A stretch of 64,000 bases of DNA from contig NZ_BCZK01000009.1 in assembly GCF_001598695.1 (NCBI RefSeq), forward strand, positions 186,001 to 250,000, given 5' to 3'. Source of the stretch: Klebsiella oxytoca NBRC 105695. GTDB lineage: Bacteria; Pseudomonadota; Gammaproteobacteria; Enterobacterales; Enterobacteriaceae. This document shows, in pieces, positions 28,775 through 37,524 of the stretch. Position 1 is the first letter of the stretch, and every line of letters starts with the position of its first letter. The notes beneath the pieces are model-generated. The model was given only the letters and a program-made list of their open reading frames with translations, made no database searches and was not told where the DNA came from. Position numbers and translations under genes: made by a program.

Positions 28775-30265
28775 ATGTCTCGGCAATGGTTGACGCTGAT
28801 GGCGATTTTGCTGGTTTATATTCCGGTGGCGATTGATGCCACCGTTCTGCACGTGGCCGCGCCAACGCTTAGCGTAGCGCTGGGGACCAGCGGCAATGAG
28901 CTATTGTGGATTATTGACATTTACTCGTTGGTGATGGCCGGCATGGTGCTGCCGATGGGCGCGCTGGGCGATAAAATAGGCTTTAAACGCCTGCTACTGC
29001 TCGGCAGCGCTATTTTTGGCGCCGCCTCGCTGGCGGCGGCGTTTTCGCCGACGGCCGAAACGCTGATTGCGTCCCGCGCGCTACTGGCGGTAGGGGCAGC
29101 GATGATCGTCCCGGCGACGCTCGCCGGTATTCGCAGCACTTTTGCGCTGGCGCAACAGCGTAATATGGCCCTTGGCCTGTGGGCGGCGGTGGGTTCCGGC
29201 GGGGCGGCCTTTGGCCCACTGATCGGCGGCATGCTGCTGGAACATTTTTACTGGGGCTCGGTTTTCCTGATCAACGTGCCGATCGTGCTGCTGGTGATAG
29301 CGATTAACGCCAAAGTGGTGCCGCGTCAGCCCGCACGACGGGAACAGCCGCTGAATCTATTCCAGGCGCTAATCCTGATCGCCGCCATATTGATGCTGGT
29401 ATTCAGTGCTAAAACGGCGCTTAAAGGGCAAATGGCGCTGTGGTTAACCGGGCTGGTGGCGGTTGCTGGCGCCGGTATGCTGTTCTGGTTCGTGCGCAAG
29501 CAGCTTATGGCGACGCGGCCCATGGTCGATATGCGACTGTTTACCCATCGCATTATTTTAAGCGGTGTGATGATGGCGATGACGGCGCTGATCACGCTGG
29601 TGGGCTTTGAACTTCTGATGGCGCAGGAACTGCAGTTCGTGCATAGCAAAACGCCATTTGAGGCCGGGCTGTTTATGCTGCCGGTGATGGTGGCCAGCGG
29701 TTTTAGCGGGCCGATTGCCGGCATGTTGGTTTCGCGCCTGGGGCTGCGCGAGGTGGCAACCGGGGGAATGCTGCTCAGCGCGCTGAGCTTCCTCGGCCTG
29801 TCGATGACCGATTTCAGCACCCAGCAGTGGTTGGCCTGGGGACTGATGACGCTGCTGGGCTTTAGCGTCGCCAGCGCGCTGCTGGCTTCCAGCTCTGCCA
29901 TTATGGCCGCAGCGCCGAAGGAGAAAGCGGCGGCGGCGGGGGCCATCGAAACTATGGCCTACGAGCTGGGGGCTGGTCTGGGCATCGCCCTGTTCGGTCT
30001 GATATTGACCCGCAGCTACACCTCATCGATTGTTTTGCCGTCGGGCGTTGACGGCGCAGCGGCGGCGCAGGCGTCCTCCTCCATCAGCGAGGCGATTAAG
30101 CTGGCGCAGTCGCTGCCGGCTATTCCAGCGCAAAACCTGCTCGAAGCGGCGAAGGCAGCGTTTATTCATTCGCACAGTATCGTGCTGGCGACGGCCGGTG
30201 TCCTGCTTCTGCTGCTGGCGGCTGGTATCTGGCGCAGTCTGGCCAGGGCGCCGGAGCTGAATTAA
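28775..30265 (+). CDS. smvA: MFS multidrug efflux pump SmvA
   Basis: A 496-residue DHA2-type (14 helix) drug:H+ antiporter matching Salmonella/Klebsiella SmvA (methyl viologen and cationic biocide efflux). 'AIDATVLHVAAPTLSVAL' in helix 1 carries the acidic residue typical of DHA2. 'GALGDKIGFKRLLL' is MFS motif A, and 'LWAAVGSGGAAFGPLIGGML' is motif C. The ATG at 28775 follows GAGGAAAGG; a TTG 15 bases upstream overlaps that site and was rejected. Its 3' end lies 3 bases from the converging IclR gene. Confidence 0.93.
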   Translation: MSRQWLTLMAILLVYIPVAIDATVLHVAAPTLSVALGTSGNELLWIIDIYSLVMAGMVLPMGALGDKIGFKRLLLLGSAIFGAASLAAAFSPTAETLIASRALLAVGAAMIVPATLAGIRSTFALAQQRNMALGLWAAVGSGGAAFGPLIGGMLLEHFYWGSVFLINVPIVLLVIAINAKVVPRQPARREQPLNLFQALILIAAILMLVFSAKTALKGQMALWLTGLVAVAGAGMLFWFVRKQLMATRPMVDMRLFTHRIILSGVMMAMTALITLVGFELLMAQELQFVHSKTPFEAGLFMLPVMVASGFSGPIAGMLVSRLGLREVATGGMLLSALSFLGLSMTDFSTQQWLAWGLMTLLGFSVASALLASSSAIMAAAPKEKAAAAGAIETMAYELGAGLGIALFGLILTRSYTSSIVLPSGVDGAAAAQASSSISEAIKLAQSLPAIPAQNLLEAAKAAFIHSHSIVLATAGVLLLLLAAGIWRSLARAPELN

Positions 30266-30268
30266 CCC

Positions 30269-31066
30269 TTACAGCTGAAGAGAAAGCGCCATCGCCGCCC
30301 GCCGTAGCGGGGCGAGGGCTTTCTCTTTCAGCGCGGCGGCGTTGGTATAGCCTGCCGGAACGCCAACGTTAAGCGCCGCCACCACCTGACCGCTGCGGGA
30401 AAGCAGCGGTACCGCCAGCGAACATAATCCCACCTCAATTTGCCGGTCAGCGAGCGCGTAGCCCTGCATACGCACTCTGGCGATTTCCTGCCGTAAACCC
30501 GGCAGATCGCATAGCGTATACGGGGTATAGCGGATCAAGCTGGCTCGTGACAATGTCACTTCAAGCTGTTCTTCCGGCAACGCGCTAAGCAGCACGCGTC
30601 CCATCGACGTGGCCCACGCAGGCAGACGGCTACCGCGGCCGATATCTACGCTGAGCAGGTTATTCACCGCCGCTCTGGCAATATACAGGACGTTATCGCC
30701 GTCCAGCGTGGCGGCGGAGCAGGATTCTCCGAGGTTTTTACCCAGATTATCCAGGGCGCTCTGCGCGACTTTCGCCAGCGGCGTTCCGGCCAGGTAAGCG
30801 TGACCCACCGCCAGCACGCGGGGGAGTAGCTCATAGCTGCGGCCATCCGGGCTATGCACCATTCCCAGCGCGGCGAGGGTATAGAGGCAGCGGCGCACAG
30901 CCGCGCGGGAGATCTGCGTTTTTTGGCTAAGCTGGGAAATGGTCAGGCGCTGCCGCTGTGGGGTAAACGCGTTAAGGACTTCCAGCCCGCGCGCCAGGGA
31001 CAGCATAAAGTTAGGGTCGTGTTCAGACTGGCGGACGCTGAGAGTATCTGGTTTTTTTTCGCTCAT
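30269..31066 (-). CDS. IclR-family regulator of the cat/ben genes
   Basis: A 265-residue IclR-type regulator resembling PcaR/PobR/CatR regulators of aromatic catabolism. The winged helix 'LTISQLSQKTQISRAAVRRCLYTLAALGMV' covers about residues 42-71. The effector domain contains 'LSVDIGRGSRLPAWATSMGRVLLSAL' and 'GLCSLAVPLLSRSGQVVAALNVGVPAGY'. It is divergent from catBCA-benABCD, so it probably controls them in response to muconate or beta-ketoadipate (inference). Most cat operons in Pseudomonas and Acinetobacter use LysR regulators, so an IclR type here is notable. The start at 31066 follows GAGGGGTG. Confidence 0.88.
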   Translation of the reverse strand: MSEKKPDTLSVRQSEHDPNFMLSLARGLEVLNAFTPQRQRLTISQLSQKTQISRAAVRRCLYTLAALGMVHSPDGRSYELLPRVLAVGHAYLAGTPLAKVAQSALDNLGKNLGESCSAATLDGDNVLYIARAAVNNLLSVDIGRGSRLPAWATSMGRVLLSALPEEQLEVTLSRASLIRYTPYTLCDLPGLRQEIARVRMQGYALADRQIEVGLCSLAVPLLSRSGQVVAALNVGVPAGYTNAAALKEKALAPLRRAAMALSLQL

Positions 31067-31193
31067 ACACCCCTCTTTTACTGAAGATAAAGGTTCATGG
31101 GGCATCACTATATCGCGGGTGAAAAACGCGGCGATTCCTTGTGCTGTTTTTACCATGTCGATCACATTATTAACCCCAATTTAACAACCGCGT

Positions 31194-31221
31194 CGATAAT
31201 CGCACAACATTTCGATTATCG
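31194..31221. promoter_or_regulatory. Perfect inverted repeat, candidate IclR-type operator
   Basis: CGATAATCG (31194-31202) and CGATTATCG (31213-31221) form a perfect 9-bp inverted repeat with a 10-base spacer, in the space between the IclR-family gene and catB. Arm centres are about 19 bases apart, two helical turns, which suits a dimer-of-dimers such as IclR proteins. Confidence 0.6.
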
Positions 31222-31325
31222 CCGTTGACCGTCCCGACCGTGCAGACCTATTGTCAACAGAATCGTTACCCCACGTTATGAACAGGGGTATGAAAAGTTA
31301 TGTATTTCATCACCAGGAAAAAAAG

Positions 31326-32444
31326 ATGACCGCGACCATTGAACGTATTGAAAGCTGGCTGGTAGATATCCCGACCATTCGACCGCACAAACTCTCCATG
31401 ACCACGATGGGCTGTCAGACGCTGGCGATCGTCCGCATCACCCGTTCGGACGGGATTTGCGGTATTGGCGAAGCCACCACCATCGGTGGATTGAGCTACG
31501 GCGTGGAGAGCCCGGAAGCTATCGTTTCGGCAATTAACCATTACCTGATGCCGCTGCTGAAGGGCCAGCCTGCCGATAATCTCAATTCCCTGACCGCGCG
31601 AATGAACGGCGCGGTTAAAGGCAACACCTTTGCCAAATCGGCGATCGAAACCGCGCTGCTGGATGCGCAGGGAAAGGCGCTTGGCCTGCCGGTTTCCGCG
31701 CTGCTTGGCGGCGCGCTGACGACCTCGCTGCCGGTTCTCTGGACGCTGGCGAGCGGCGACACCGAGAAAGATATTGCCGAGGGGGAAAGGCTACTCGCGG
31801 AGCGTCGCCATCGGGCCTTTAAGCTAAAAATCGGCGCGCGCGAGCTGGCGACTGACCTGCGCCATACCCGCGCGATTGTTGAAGCCCTGGGCGATCGGGC
31901 CAGCATCCGCGTCGACGTGAATCAGGCGTGGGAAGCCACCGTCGCGGCAAAGGGCTGCCGCGAGCTGGCGGCGATGGGGGTCGATTTGATTGAACAGCCA
32001 GTTAGCGCTCAGGATAACACTACGCTGGTGCGCCTCAGCCATCACATCGGCACGGCTATTCTGGCCGATGAAGCGGTAGCGACCCATTACGAAGGCTATC
32101 GCCTGGCGCAGCAGGGATTCAGCGGGGCCTATGCGCTGAAGATTGCCAAAGCGGGCGGGCCAAACAGCGTGCTGGCGCTGGCGAAGGTGGCGCAAGCGGC
32201 GGGAATTGGGCTTTACGGCGGCACGATGCTTGAGGGGACCGTTGGCACCCTGGCCTCGCTGCACGCCTGGTCGACGCTCCCCCTACAGTGGGGCAGCGAG
32301 ATGTTTGGCCCGTTATTGCTGAAGGACGATATTGTCAGCGTGCCGCTCACGTTCGCCGAAGGCGAAGTGACGCTACCGCAAACGCCGGGTCTTGGCGCTG
32401 AACTGGATGAAGACAAACTGCGCTTCTATAGCCGCAAAGGATAA
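31326..32444 (+). CDS. catB: Muconate cycloisomerase
   Basis: A 372-residue enolase-superfamily cycloisomerase converting cis,cis-muconate to muconolactone. It has the KxK lysine pair 'AFKLKIG', Mn/Mg ligands in 'VDVNQAW', 'DLIEQPV' and 'ILADEAV', and the second-side lysine 'YALKIAKAGG'. The C-terminal 'MLEGTVGTLASLHAW' is typical of CatB. The start at 31326 follows CAGGAAAAAAAG. It is the first gene of catBCA-benABCD, and catC follows after 12 bases. Confidence 0.94.
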   Translation: MTATIERIESWLVDIPTIRPHKLSMTTMGCQTLAIVRITRSDGICGIGEATTIGGLSYGVESPEAIVSAINHYLMPLLKGQPADNLNSLTARMNGAVKGNTFAKSAIETALLDAQGKALGLPVSALLGGALTTSLPVLWTLASGDTEKDIAEGERLLAERRHRAFKLKIGARELATDLRHTRAIVEALGDRASIRVDVNQAWEATVAAKGCRELAAMGVDLIEQPVSAQDNTTLVRLSHHIGTAILADEAVATHYEGYRLAQQGFSGAYALKIAKAGGPNSVLALAKVAQAAGIGLYGGTMLEGTVGTLASLHAWSTLPLQWGSEMFGPLLLKDDIVSVPLTFAEGEVTLPQTPGLGAELDEDKLRFYSRKG

Positions 32445-32456
32445 TGGAGGATTTTT

Positions 32457-32747
32457 ATGCTATTTAAAGTCGATATGACCGTGAATATTCCGCTGGGGTT
32501 TCCTGCCGACGAAATTGAGGAAATTAAGCAGCGAGAAAAAAAGTATTCACAACAACTTCAGCGTGAAGGTAAATGGAGACATATCTGGCGCGTCGCCGGA
32601 CTTTACGCCAATGTCAGTATTTTCGATGTAAAAGATGCTGAAGAGCTGCATCAAATTTTAATGGCTCTACCGTTATATCCCTTTATGCAAATTCGCGTGG
32701 AGGCGCTCTGTCGTCATCCCTCCTCGATTCGCGAAGACGACCGTTAA
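32457..32747 (+). CDS. catC: Muconolactone delta-isomerase
   Basis: A 96-residue isomerase forming beta-ketoadipate enol-lactone from muconolactone, assembled as a decamer in characterised homologues. The whole chain fits the CatC family: 'MLFKVDMTVNIPLGFP', 'QREGKWRHIWRVAGLYANVSIFDV', 'LPLYPFMQIRVEALCRHPSSI'. It is preceded by TGGAGG. Codon use is more AT-rich than catB. Confidence 0.95.
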   Translation: MLFKVDMTVNIPLGFPADEIEEIKQREKKYSQQLQREGKWRHIWRVAGLYANVSIFDVKDAEELHQILMALPLYPFMQIRVEALCRHPSSIREDDR

Positions 32748-32816
32748 TAAAAATAATAACTAACCTCGCGCCGAAACTATTCGGCGAATATCCTACAACG
32801 ATAAGTGAGAAATATT

Positions 32817-33743
32817 ATGAGTAATGCATTCGTACAACAAGATGCTGTGCAACATTTATTGCGTGAAAGTGCAGGTTTAAATGCAACCGGCGGCGACGAA
32901 CGTTTTAAAACGATTGTTCATCGTCTGCTGGAAAACATCTGTACGCTGATTGATGACTATAACGTCACTGAAGAAGAGTTCTGGCATGCGGTGAATTATC
33001 TGCATGAATTAGGCGGCCGCCAGGAAGCGGCACTGCTGGCGGCGGGCCTCGGCCTTGAACACTTCCTCGACCTGCGCCAGGACGCTATTGATGCCGCAGC
33101 GCAGCGGGAAACCGGCACTCCTCGTACTATTGAAGGCCCGCTGTACGTGGCGAATGCGCCGCTGGCAGACGGGCATACCCGCATGGATGATGGTAAAGAT
33201 GCGGGGGAGGTGATGTGGCTTTATGGCCAGGTTCGCGACACCCAGGGCCACCCGATAGCCAACGCTATCGTTGATATCTGGCATGCCAATACCCTCGGGA
33301 ACTACTCTTTCTTCGATCAAAGCCAGAGTGAATATAATCTGCGCCGCCGCATTCGCACCGGCGCCGATGGCTGCTATAGCGTGCGCAGCATTATGCCATC
33401 CGGCTACGGTTGCCCGCCGGATGGGCCAACGCAAAAACTCCTTGACCAGTTGGGGCGTCACGGTAACCGTCCGGCGCATATCCATTTCTTCGTTTCCGCG
33501 CCGGGTCATAAACATTTGACCAGCCAAATCAATCTCAACGGCGACAAATACCTGTGGGATGATTTCGCGTTCGCTACCCGCGACGGCCTGATTGCCGATC
33601 CGGTAAAAGTCAGCGACCGCGAGCTTATTCAGCAGCGTGAGCTGGAAGGCGAACATACTGAAGTGCGCTTTGATTTTACCCTGTGCAAAGCACTTAACGC
33701 CGATGAAGAACACCGCGGTACGCGCCTGCGCGCGCAGGAGTAG
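32817..33743 (+). CDS. catA: Catechol 1,2-dioxygenase
   Basis: A 308-residue intradiol dioxygenase cleaving catechol between the hydroxyls to give cis,cis-muconate. The N-terminal helical dimerisation domain (about 1-100) is followed by the catalytic beta-sandwich. Fe(III) ligands are the tyrosines of 'NTLGNYSFF' and 'MPSGYGCPP' and the two histidines of 'RPAHIHFFV'. The ATG at 32817 lies 12 bases after a GTG that would also be in frame. It precedes benA by about 100 bases, so cat and ben genes may be one transcript or have a second promoter here. Confidence 0.95.
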   Translation: MSNAFVQQDAVQHLLRESAGLNATGGDERFKTIVHRLLENICTLIDDYNVTEEEFWHAVNYLHELGGRQEAALLAAGLGLEHFLDLRQDAIDAAAQRETGTPRTIEGPLYVANAPLADGHTRMDDGKDAGEVMWLYGQVRDTQGHPIANAIVDIWHANTLGNYSFFDQSQSEYNLRRRIRTGADGCYSVRSIMPSGYGCPPDGPTQKLLDQLGRHGNRPAHIHFFVSAPGHKHLTSQINLNGDKYLWDDFAFATRDGLIADPVKVSDRELIQQRELEGEHTEVRFDFTLCKALNADEEHRGTRLRAQE

Positions 33744-33847
33744 CGCGCGGCGTTAATTCTCTTCTCCGGCCAGGTCGTGGCCGGAGAATAAAGCGAAATT
33801 CCGACCTCACAGTTTTCTATTCCTGAATTATGCAGGAGGGCCGACTC

Positions 33848-35230
33848 ATGCAAAAAATGTTCACCACATTAAAAGATAAAATCACCAATGCATTAATTGT
33901 CGATCGTGAAAAGCATATTTATCGCTGCCATCGCTCAATATTTACCGATCCGCAGCTATTTGATTTTGAAATGAAGCATGTTTTTGAAGGAAATTGGTTG
34001 TTCCTTGCTCATGAAAGCCAGATTGCGCAGCCTGGGGATTATTACACCCTGACTCTTGGGCGCCAGCCGGTAATAATAACTCGCGACAAAAAGAATGAAC
34101 TGCATGCGCTAATTAACAGCTGCGCCCACCGCGGGGCGATGCTGTGTCGCCGTAAAACCGGTAATAAAAGTTCCTTTACCTGTCCATTTCACGGCTGGAC
34201 ATTCAGTAATAACGGCAAGCTTTTAAAAGCCAAAGATGAAAGTACCGGCGGTTACCCGGAGACTTTCAAGCATGAAGGCTCCCACGATTTAAAGAAACTG
34301 CCGAGGTTTCAATCGTATCGCGGCTTCCTTTTCGGCAGCCTGAATGCCGATGTACAGCCGCTGGAGGCGTACCTGGGCGAAACCTGCAAAATTATCGACC
34401 TGATCGTTGACCAGGCGCCGGAAGGGCTGGAGGTGCTTAACGGATCATCGAGCTACGTTTATGAAGGCAACTGGAAGCTGGGGGCGGAAAACGGTGCTGA
34501 CGGCTATCACGTTAGCGTGGTCCACTGGAACTACGCTTCCACCATGTCGCGCCGCAACTACGAAGCGGAAGGGACGCACGCGGTAGACGCAAACGGCTGG
34601 TCGAAAAGCGTCGGCGGCGGTTACGGCTTTGACAATGGACATATGCTGTTGTGGACCCGGGTGCTGAACCCGGAAGTGCGGCCGGTCTACGAACATCGTG
34701 AACGGCTGCAGGCGGAATTCGGCCAGTCCCGCGCCGAGCAGATGGTCAACGAAACGCGCAACCTGTGCCTCTATCCAAACGTCTATCTGATGGATCAGTT
34801 TTCGACGCAGATCCGCGTGATACGCCCCATCGCGGTGGATAAAACCGAAGTCACCATCTGGTGCTTTGCGCCGAAGGGCGAATCTGACCAGGCGAGGGCG
34901 CTGCGTATTCGCCAGTATGAGGATTTCTTCAACGTTAGCGGCATGGGAACGCCTGACGATCTGGAAGAGTTCAGCGCCTGCCAGCGCGGCTATCTCGGTG
35001 AGAATCTGGCATGGAGCGACCTCAGCCGCGGGGCGCTGCACTGGGTCGATGGCCCTGACGAACACGCTCTTCAGGCGGGCTTCAGGCCGCAGCTAAGCGG
35101 GGTGAAATCGGAAGATGAAGCTTTGTATATCGCCCACCATCATCACTGGCAAAACGTGATGCTGGCGGCGCTGGAAAAAGAGCAGCAGCGCTACGAGCAA
35201 TCGATCACGCAACGCGTGGAGGTGGTCTGA
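33848..35230 (+). CDS. benA: Benzoate 1,2-dioxygenase large subunit
   Basis: A 460-residue Rieske non-haem iron oxygenase alpha subunit. The Rieske [2Fe-2S] ligands are C92/H94 (SCAHRGAMLC) and C112/H115 (TCPFHGWTF). The mononuclear Fe site is in 'ENGADGYHVSVVHWNY', where the D bridges to the neighbouring Rieske centre and the two H bind Fe. With BenB and the BenC reductase it cis-dihydroxylates benzoate. The start at 33848 follows GGAGGGCCGACTC. It overlaps benB by one base (TGATG). Confidence 0.95.
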   Translation: MQKMFTTLKDKITNALIVDREKHIYRCHRSIFTDPQLFDFEMKHVFEGNWLFLAHESQIAQPGDYYTLTLGRQPVIITRDKKNELHALINSCAHRGAMLCRRKTGNKSSFTCPFHGWTFSNNGKLLKAKDESTGGYPETFKHEGSHDLKKLPRFQSYRGFLFGSLNADVQPLEAYLGETCKIIDLIVDQAPEGLEVLNGSSSYVYEGNWKLGAENGADGYHVSVVHWNYASTMSRRNYEAEGTHAVDANGWSKSVGGGYGFDNGHMLLWTRVLNPEVRPVYEHRERLQAEFGQSRAEQMVNETRNLCLYPNVYLMDQFSTQIRVIRPIAVDKTEVTIWCFAPKGESDQARALRIRQYEDFFNVSGMGTPDDLEEFSACQRGYLGENLAWSDLSRGALHWVDGPDEHALQAGFRPQLSGVKSEDEALYIAHHHHWQNVMLAALEKEQQRYEQSITQRVEVV

Positions 35231-35715
35231 TGCTGACTCTCGAACAGGTTCGCCAGTTTCTCTATTACGAAGCCCGCCTGCTTGACGATCGTCAGTGGGA
35301 TGATTGGCTGAACTGCTACAGTCCACAGGTGGTGTACTGGATGCCCGCCTGGGGAGATGACGACAAGCTTACCCGCGACCCTCAGCGCGAAATTTCGCTG
35401 ATTTACTACCCGAACCGCGATGGCCTCGAAGACCGGGTATACCGCATCAAAACGGAACGCTCAGGGGCCAGCACGCCGGAACCGCGCACCACTCATATGA
35501 TCGGCAACGTTGAGCTGCTTGGCGAAACCGAACAGGGGATGGAGGTGCGCTACAACTGGGTCACCTACTGCCATCGCTATCAGCAGACGGATACCTGGTT
35601 TGGCTCTACCTGCTGCACGCTGAGTGAGAACGCCGGCAAACCGCAGATTATCCGTAAAACCGTGCGCCTGAATAACGATTACATCCGTCAGGTAATTGAC
35701 GTTTACCACATTTAA
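35230..35715 (+). CDS. benB: Benzoate 1,2-dioxygenase small subunit
   Basis: A 161-residue beta subunit with the NTF2-like fold, structural in the alpha3beta3 oxygenase. Family marks are 'VRQFLYYEARLLDDRQWDDWLNCYSPQVVYWMPAW' and 'REISLIYYPNRDGLEDRVYRIKTERSGAS'. It is translationally coupled to benA through TGATG and followed 9 bases later by benC. Confidence 0.95.
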   Translation: MLTLEQVRQFLYYEARLLDDRQWDDWLNCYSPQVVYWMPAWGDDDKLTRDPQREISLIYYPNRDGLEDRVYRIKTERSGASTPEPRTTHMIGNVELLGETEQGMEVRYNWVTYCHRYQQTDTWFGSTCCTLSENAGKPQIIRKTVRLNNDYIRQVIDVYHI

Positions 35716-35724
35716 GAGGCGTTT

Positions 35725-36741
35725 ATGACCTTTAATATTGCTCTCAATTTTGAAGACGGCATCACCCGCTTTATTCAATGTCACGCCGGAGAGAAAGTTC
35801 TCGATGCCGCCTATCGTCAGCAGGTTAATCTGCCGATGGATTGTTCGGACGGCGTTTGCGGCACCTGCAAGTGCCGCTGCGTCAGCGGCGAATATGGTCT
35901 GGGCGATGAGTATCTTGAAGAGGCGCTCAGCGAAGACGAAGCCGCAGAGCGCCAGGTGCTGACCTGTCAGATGGTGCCATCCAGCGATTGCGTCATTGAT
36001 GTACCGGCGGCGGCAGCCCAGTGCAAGACCGCGCTGGCAAGCCTGGGGGCGACGGTGAAAGCGGTCAATCTCCTGTCTGACACCGCCATTGAGCTGGAGA
36101 TCGTGCTGGATGAGCCGCTGGACTTCCTGGCGGGTCAGTACATCAATATTCAGGTCCCCGGCACGCCGCAGGTGCGCGCCTATTCGTTTAGCTCTCTACC
36201 GGGCTCGCGTGAGGGGAGCTTTCTGATCCGTAACGTGCCCGGCGGCTTGATGAGTCAGTGGCTGACGCAGCGGGCCAGTCCCGGCGATCGTCTGACGCTA
36301 AGCGGCCCGATGGGCAGCTTTTATCTGCGCAGCGGCGAGCGTCCGCTGTTGCTGTTGGCGGGGGGCACCGGCTTAGCGCCGCTGCTCTCGATACTGCAAA
36401 CGCTGGCTATGCAACGCAGCGCCCGGCCCGTCACCTTGCTCTATGGTGTGACCCGCGACAGAGACCTGGTGAAAACTGATGCGCTTGAAGCATTTACCGG
36501 CCAGCTTCCCGCTTATCGCTGGCTGCCGGTGGTTGCCGATGCGCAAAGCCAATGCCCGCAGCGCGGTTTTGTGACCGACCATCTTAATGACGCAATACTC
36601 AACGATGGCGATGTGGATATCTATCTGTGCGGGCCACCGCCGATGGTCAATGCGGTATCCACGGTGCTGCGCGAGAGAGGCATTTCGCCGGCGGGGTTCT
36701 GGTATGAAAAATTCATCGCCAGCCAGAGTGCGGCGGCATAA
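35725..36741 (+). CDS. benC: Benzoate dioxygenase reductase (ferredoxin-FAD-NADH)
   Basis: A 338-residue electron-transfer component. The N-terminal plant-type [2Fe-2S] domain has ligands C40, C45, C48 (DCSDGVCGTCKC) and C81 (LTCQM). It is followed by the FAD domain (RAYSFSSLPGS, 'GGLMSQWL') and the NADH domain ('LLLAGGTGLAPLLSIL', 'DIYLCGPPPMVNA'). It passes electrons from NADH to BenA. It lies 9 bases after benB and 9 before benD. Confidence 0.95.
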   Translation: MTFNIALNFEDGITRFIQCHAGEKVLDAAYRQQVNLPMDCSDGVCGTCKCRCVSGEYGLGDEYLEEALSEDEAAERQVLTCQMVPSSDCVIDVPAAAAQCKTALASLGATVKAVNLLSDTAIELEIVLDEPLDFLAGQYINIQVPGTPQVRAYSFSSLPGSREGSFLIRNVPGGLMSQWLTQRASPGDRLTLSGPMGSFYLRSGERPLLLLAGGTGLAPLLSILQTLAMQRSARPVTLLYGVTRDRDLVKTDALEAFTGQLPAYRWLPVVADAQSQCPQRGFVTDHLNDAILNDGDVDIYLCGPPPMVNAVSTVLRERGISPAGFWYEKFIASQSAAA

Positions 36742-36750
36742 GGAGCAACG

Positions 36751-37524
36751 ATGCGATTTAACCATAAAGTCGTGGCCATTACCGGCGCCGCGCAGGGGAT
36801 TGGCCGACAGACCGCAGAGCAAGCGGCGCGTGAGGGTGCGCGGCTGCTATTGATTGACCGATCTCGCTATGTTCACGAACTGGCGGCGGCGCTGAACGCC
36901 GCCGGTTGCCAGGCGCTGGCGCTGGAAGCCGATCTTGAACAATGGGAAAGTACCGAGCGGGCATTCGCCAACGGCGTGGCCCATTTTGGCCACCTGGATG
37001 TATTGATTAACAATGTCGGCGGCACCATCTGGGCGCGGCCGTTTGCGGAATATCAGCCGGATCAGATAGAGAAGGAGATTCGCCGCTCGCTGTTTCCGAC
37101 CCTGTGGGGCTGTCGGGCTGCGCTACCGTGGATGCTGAAGCAGGGCAAGGGCAGTATCGTTAATATTTCGTCGGTGGCAACGGCGGGCGTGAACCGGGTG
37201 CCTTATTCCGCAGCGAAAGGCGGCGTTAATGCGTTGACCCGTTCGCTAGCCCTGGAATATAGCGCAAACGGGATCCGCATTAACGCCGTGGCGCCGGGGG
37301 GCACCGAGGCGCCTGCGCGCCGGACGCCGCGGAATGAGGAGCTGCCGTCGGCGCAGGAGCAGACGTGGTATCAGCAGGTGGTCGATCAGACGGTGGCGAG
37401 CAGCCTGATGCATCGCTACGGTACGCTGGCGGAACAGGCCAATGCCATCCTGTTTCTCGCCAGCGATGAGGCCAGCTACATCACCGGCGTGACGCTGCCG
37501 GTCGCCGGCGGCGACCTCGGTTAG
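36751..37524 (+). CDS. benD: Benzoate cis-diol dehydrogenase
   Basis: A 257-residue short-chain dehydrogenase converting the benzoate 1,2-dihydrodiol to catechol with loss of CO2 and reduction of NAD+. The Rossmann motif is TGAAQGIG (11-18), NNVGG is at 87-91, and the catalytic S140/S141, Y152 and K156 are in 'SSVATAGVNRVPYSAAKGG'. It starts after AAGGAGC. Its 3' end overlaps the converging yddG gene by 4 bases, so ben transcription could produce antisense RNA to yddG. Confidence 0.94.
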   Translation: MRFNHKVVAITGAAQGIGRQTAEQAAREGARLLLIDRSRYVHELAAALNAAGCQALALEADLEQWESTERAFANGVAHFGHLDVLINNVGGTIWARPFAEYQPDQIEKEIRRSLFPTLWGCRAALPWMLKQGKGSIVNISSVATAGVNRVPYSAAKGGVNALTRSLALEYSANGIRINAVAPGGTEAPARRTPRNEELPSAQEQTWYQQVVDQTVASSLMHRYGTLAEQANAILFLASDEASYITGVTLPVAGGDLG

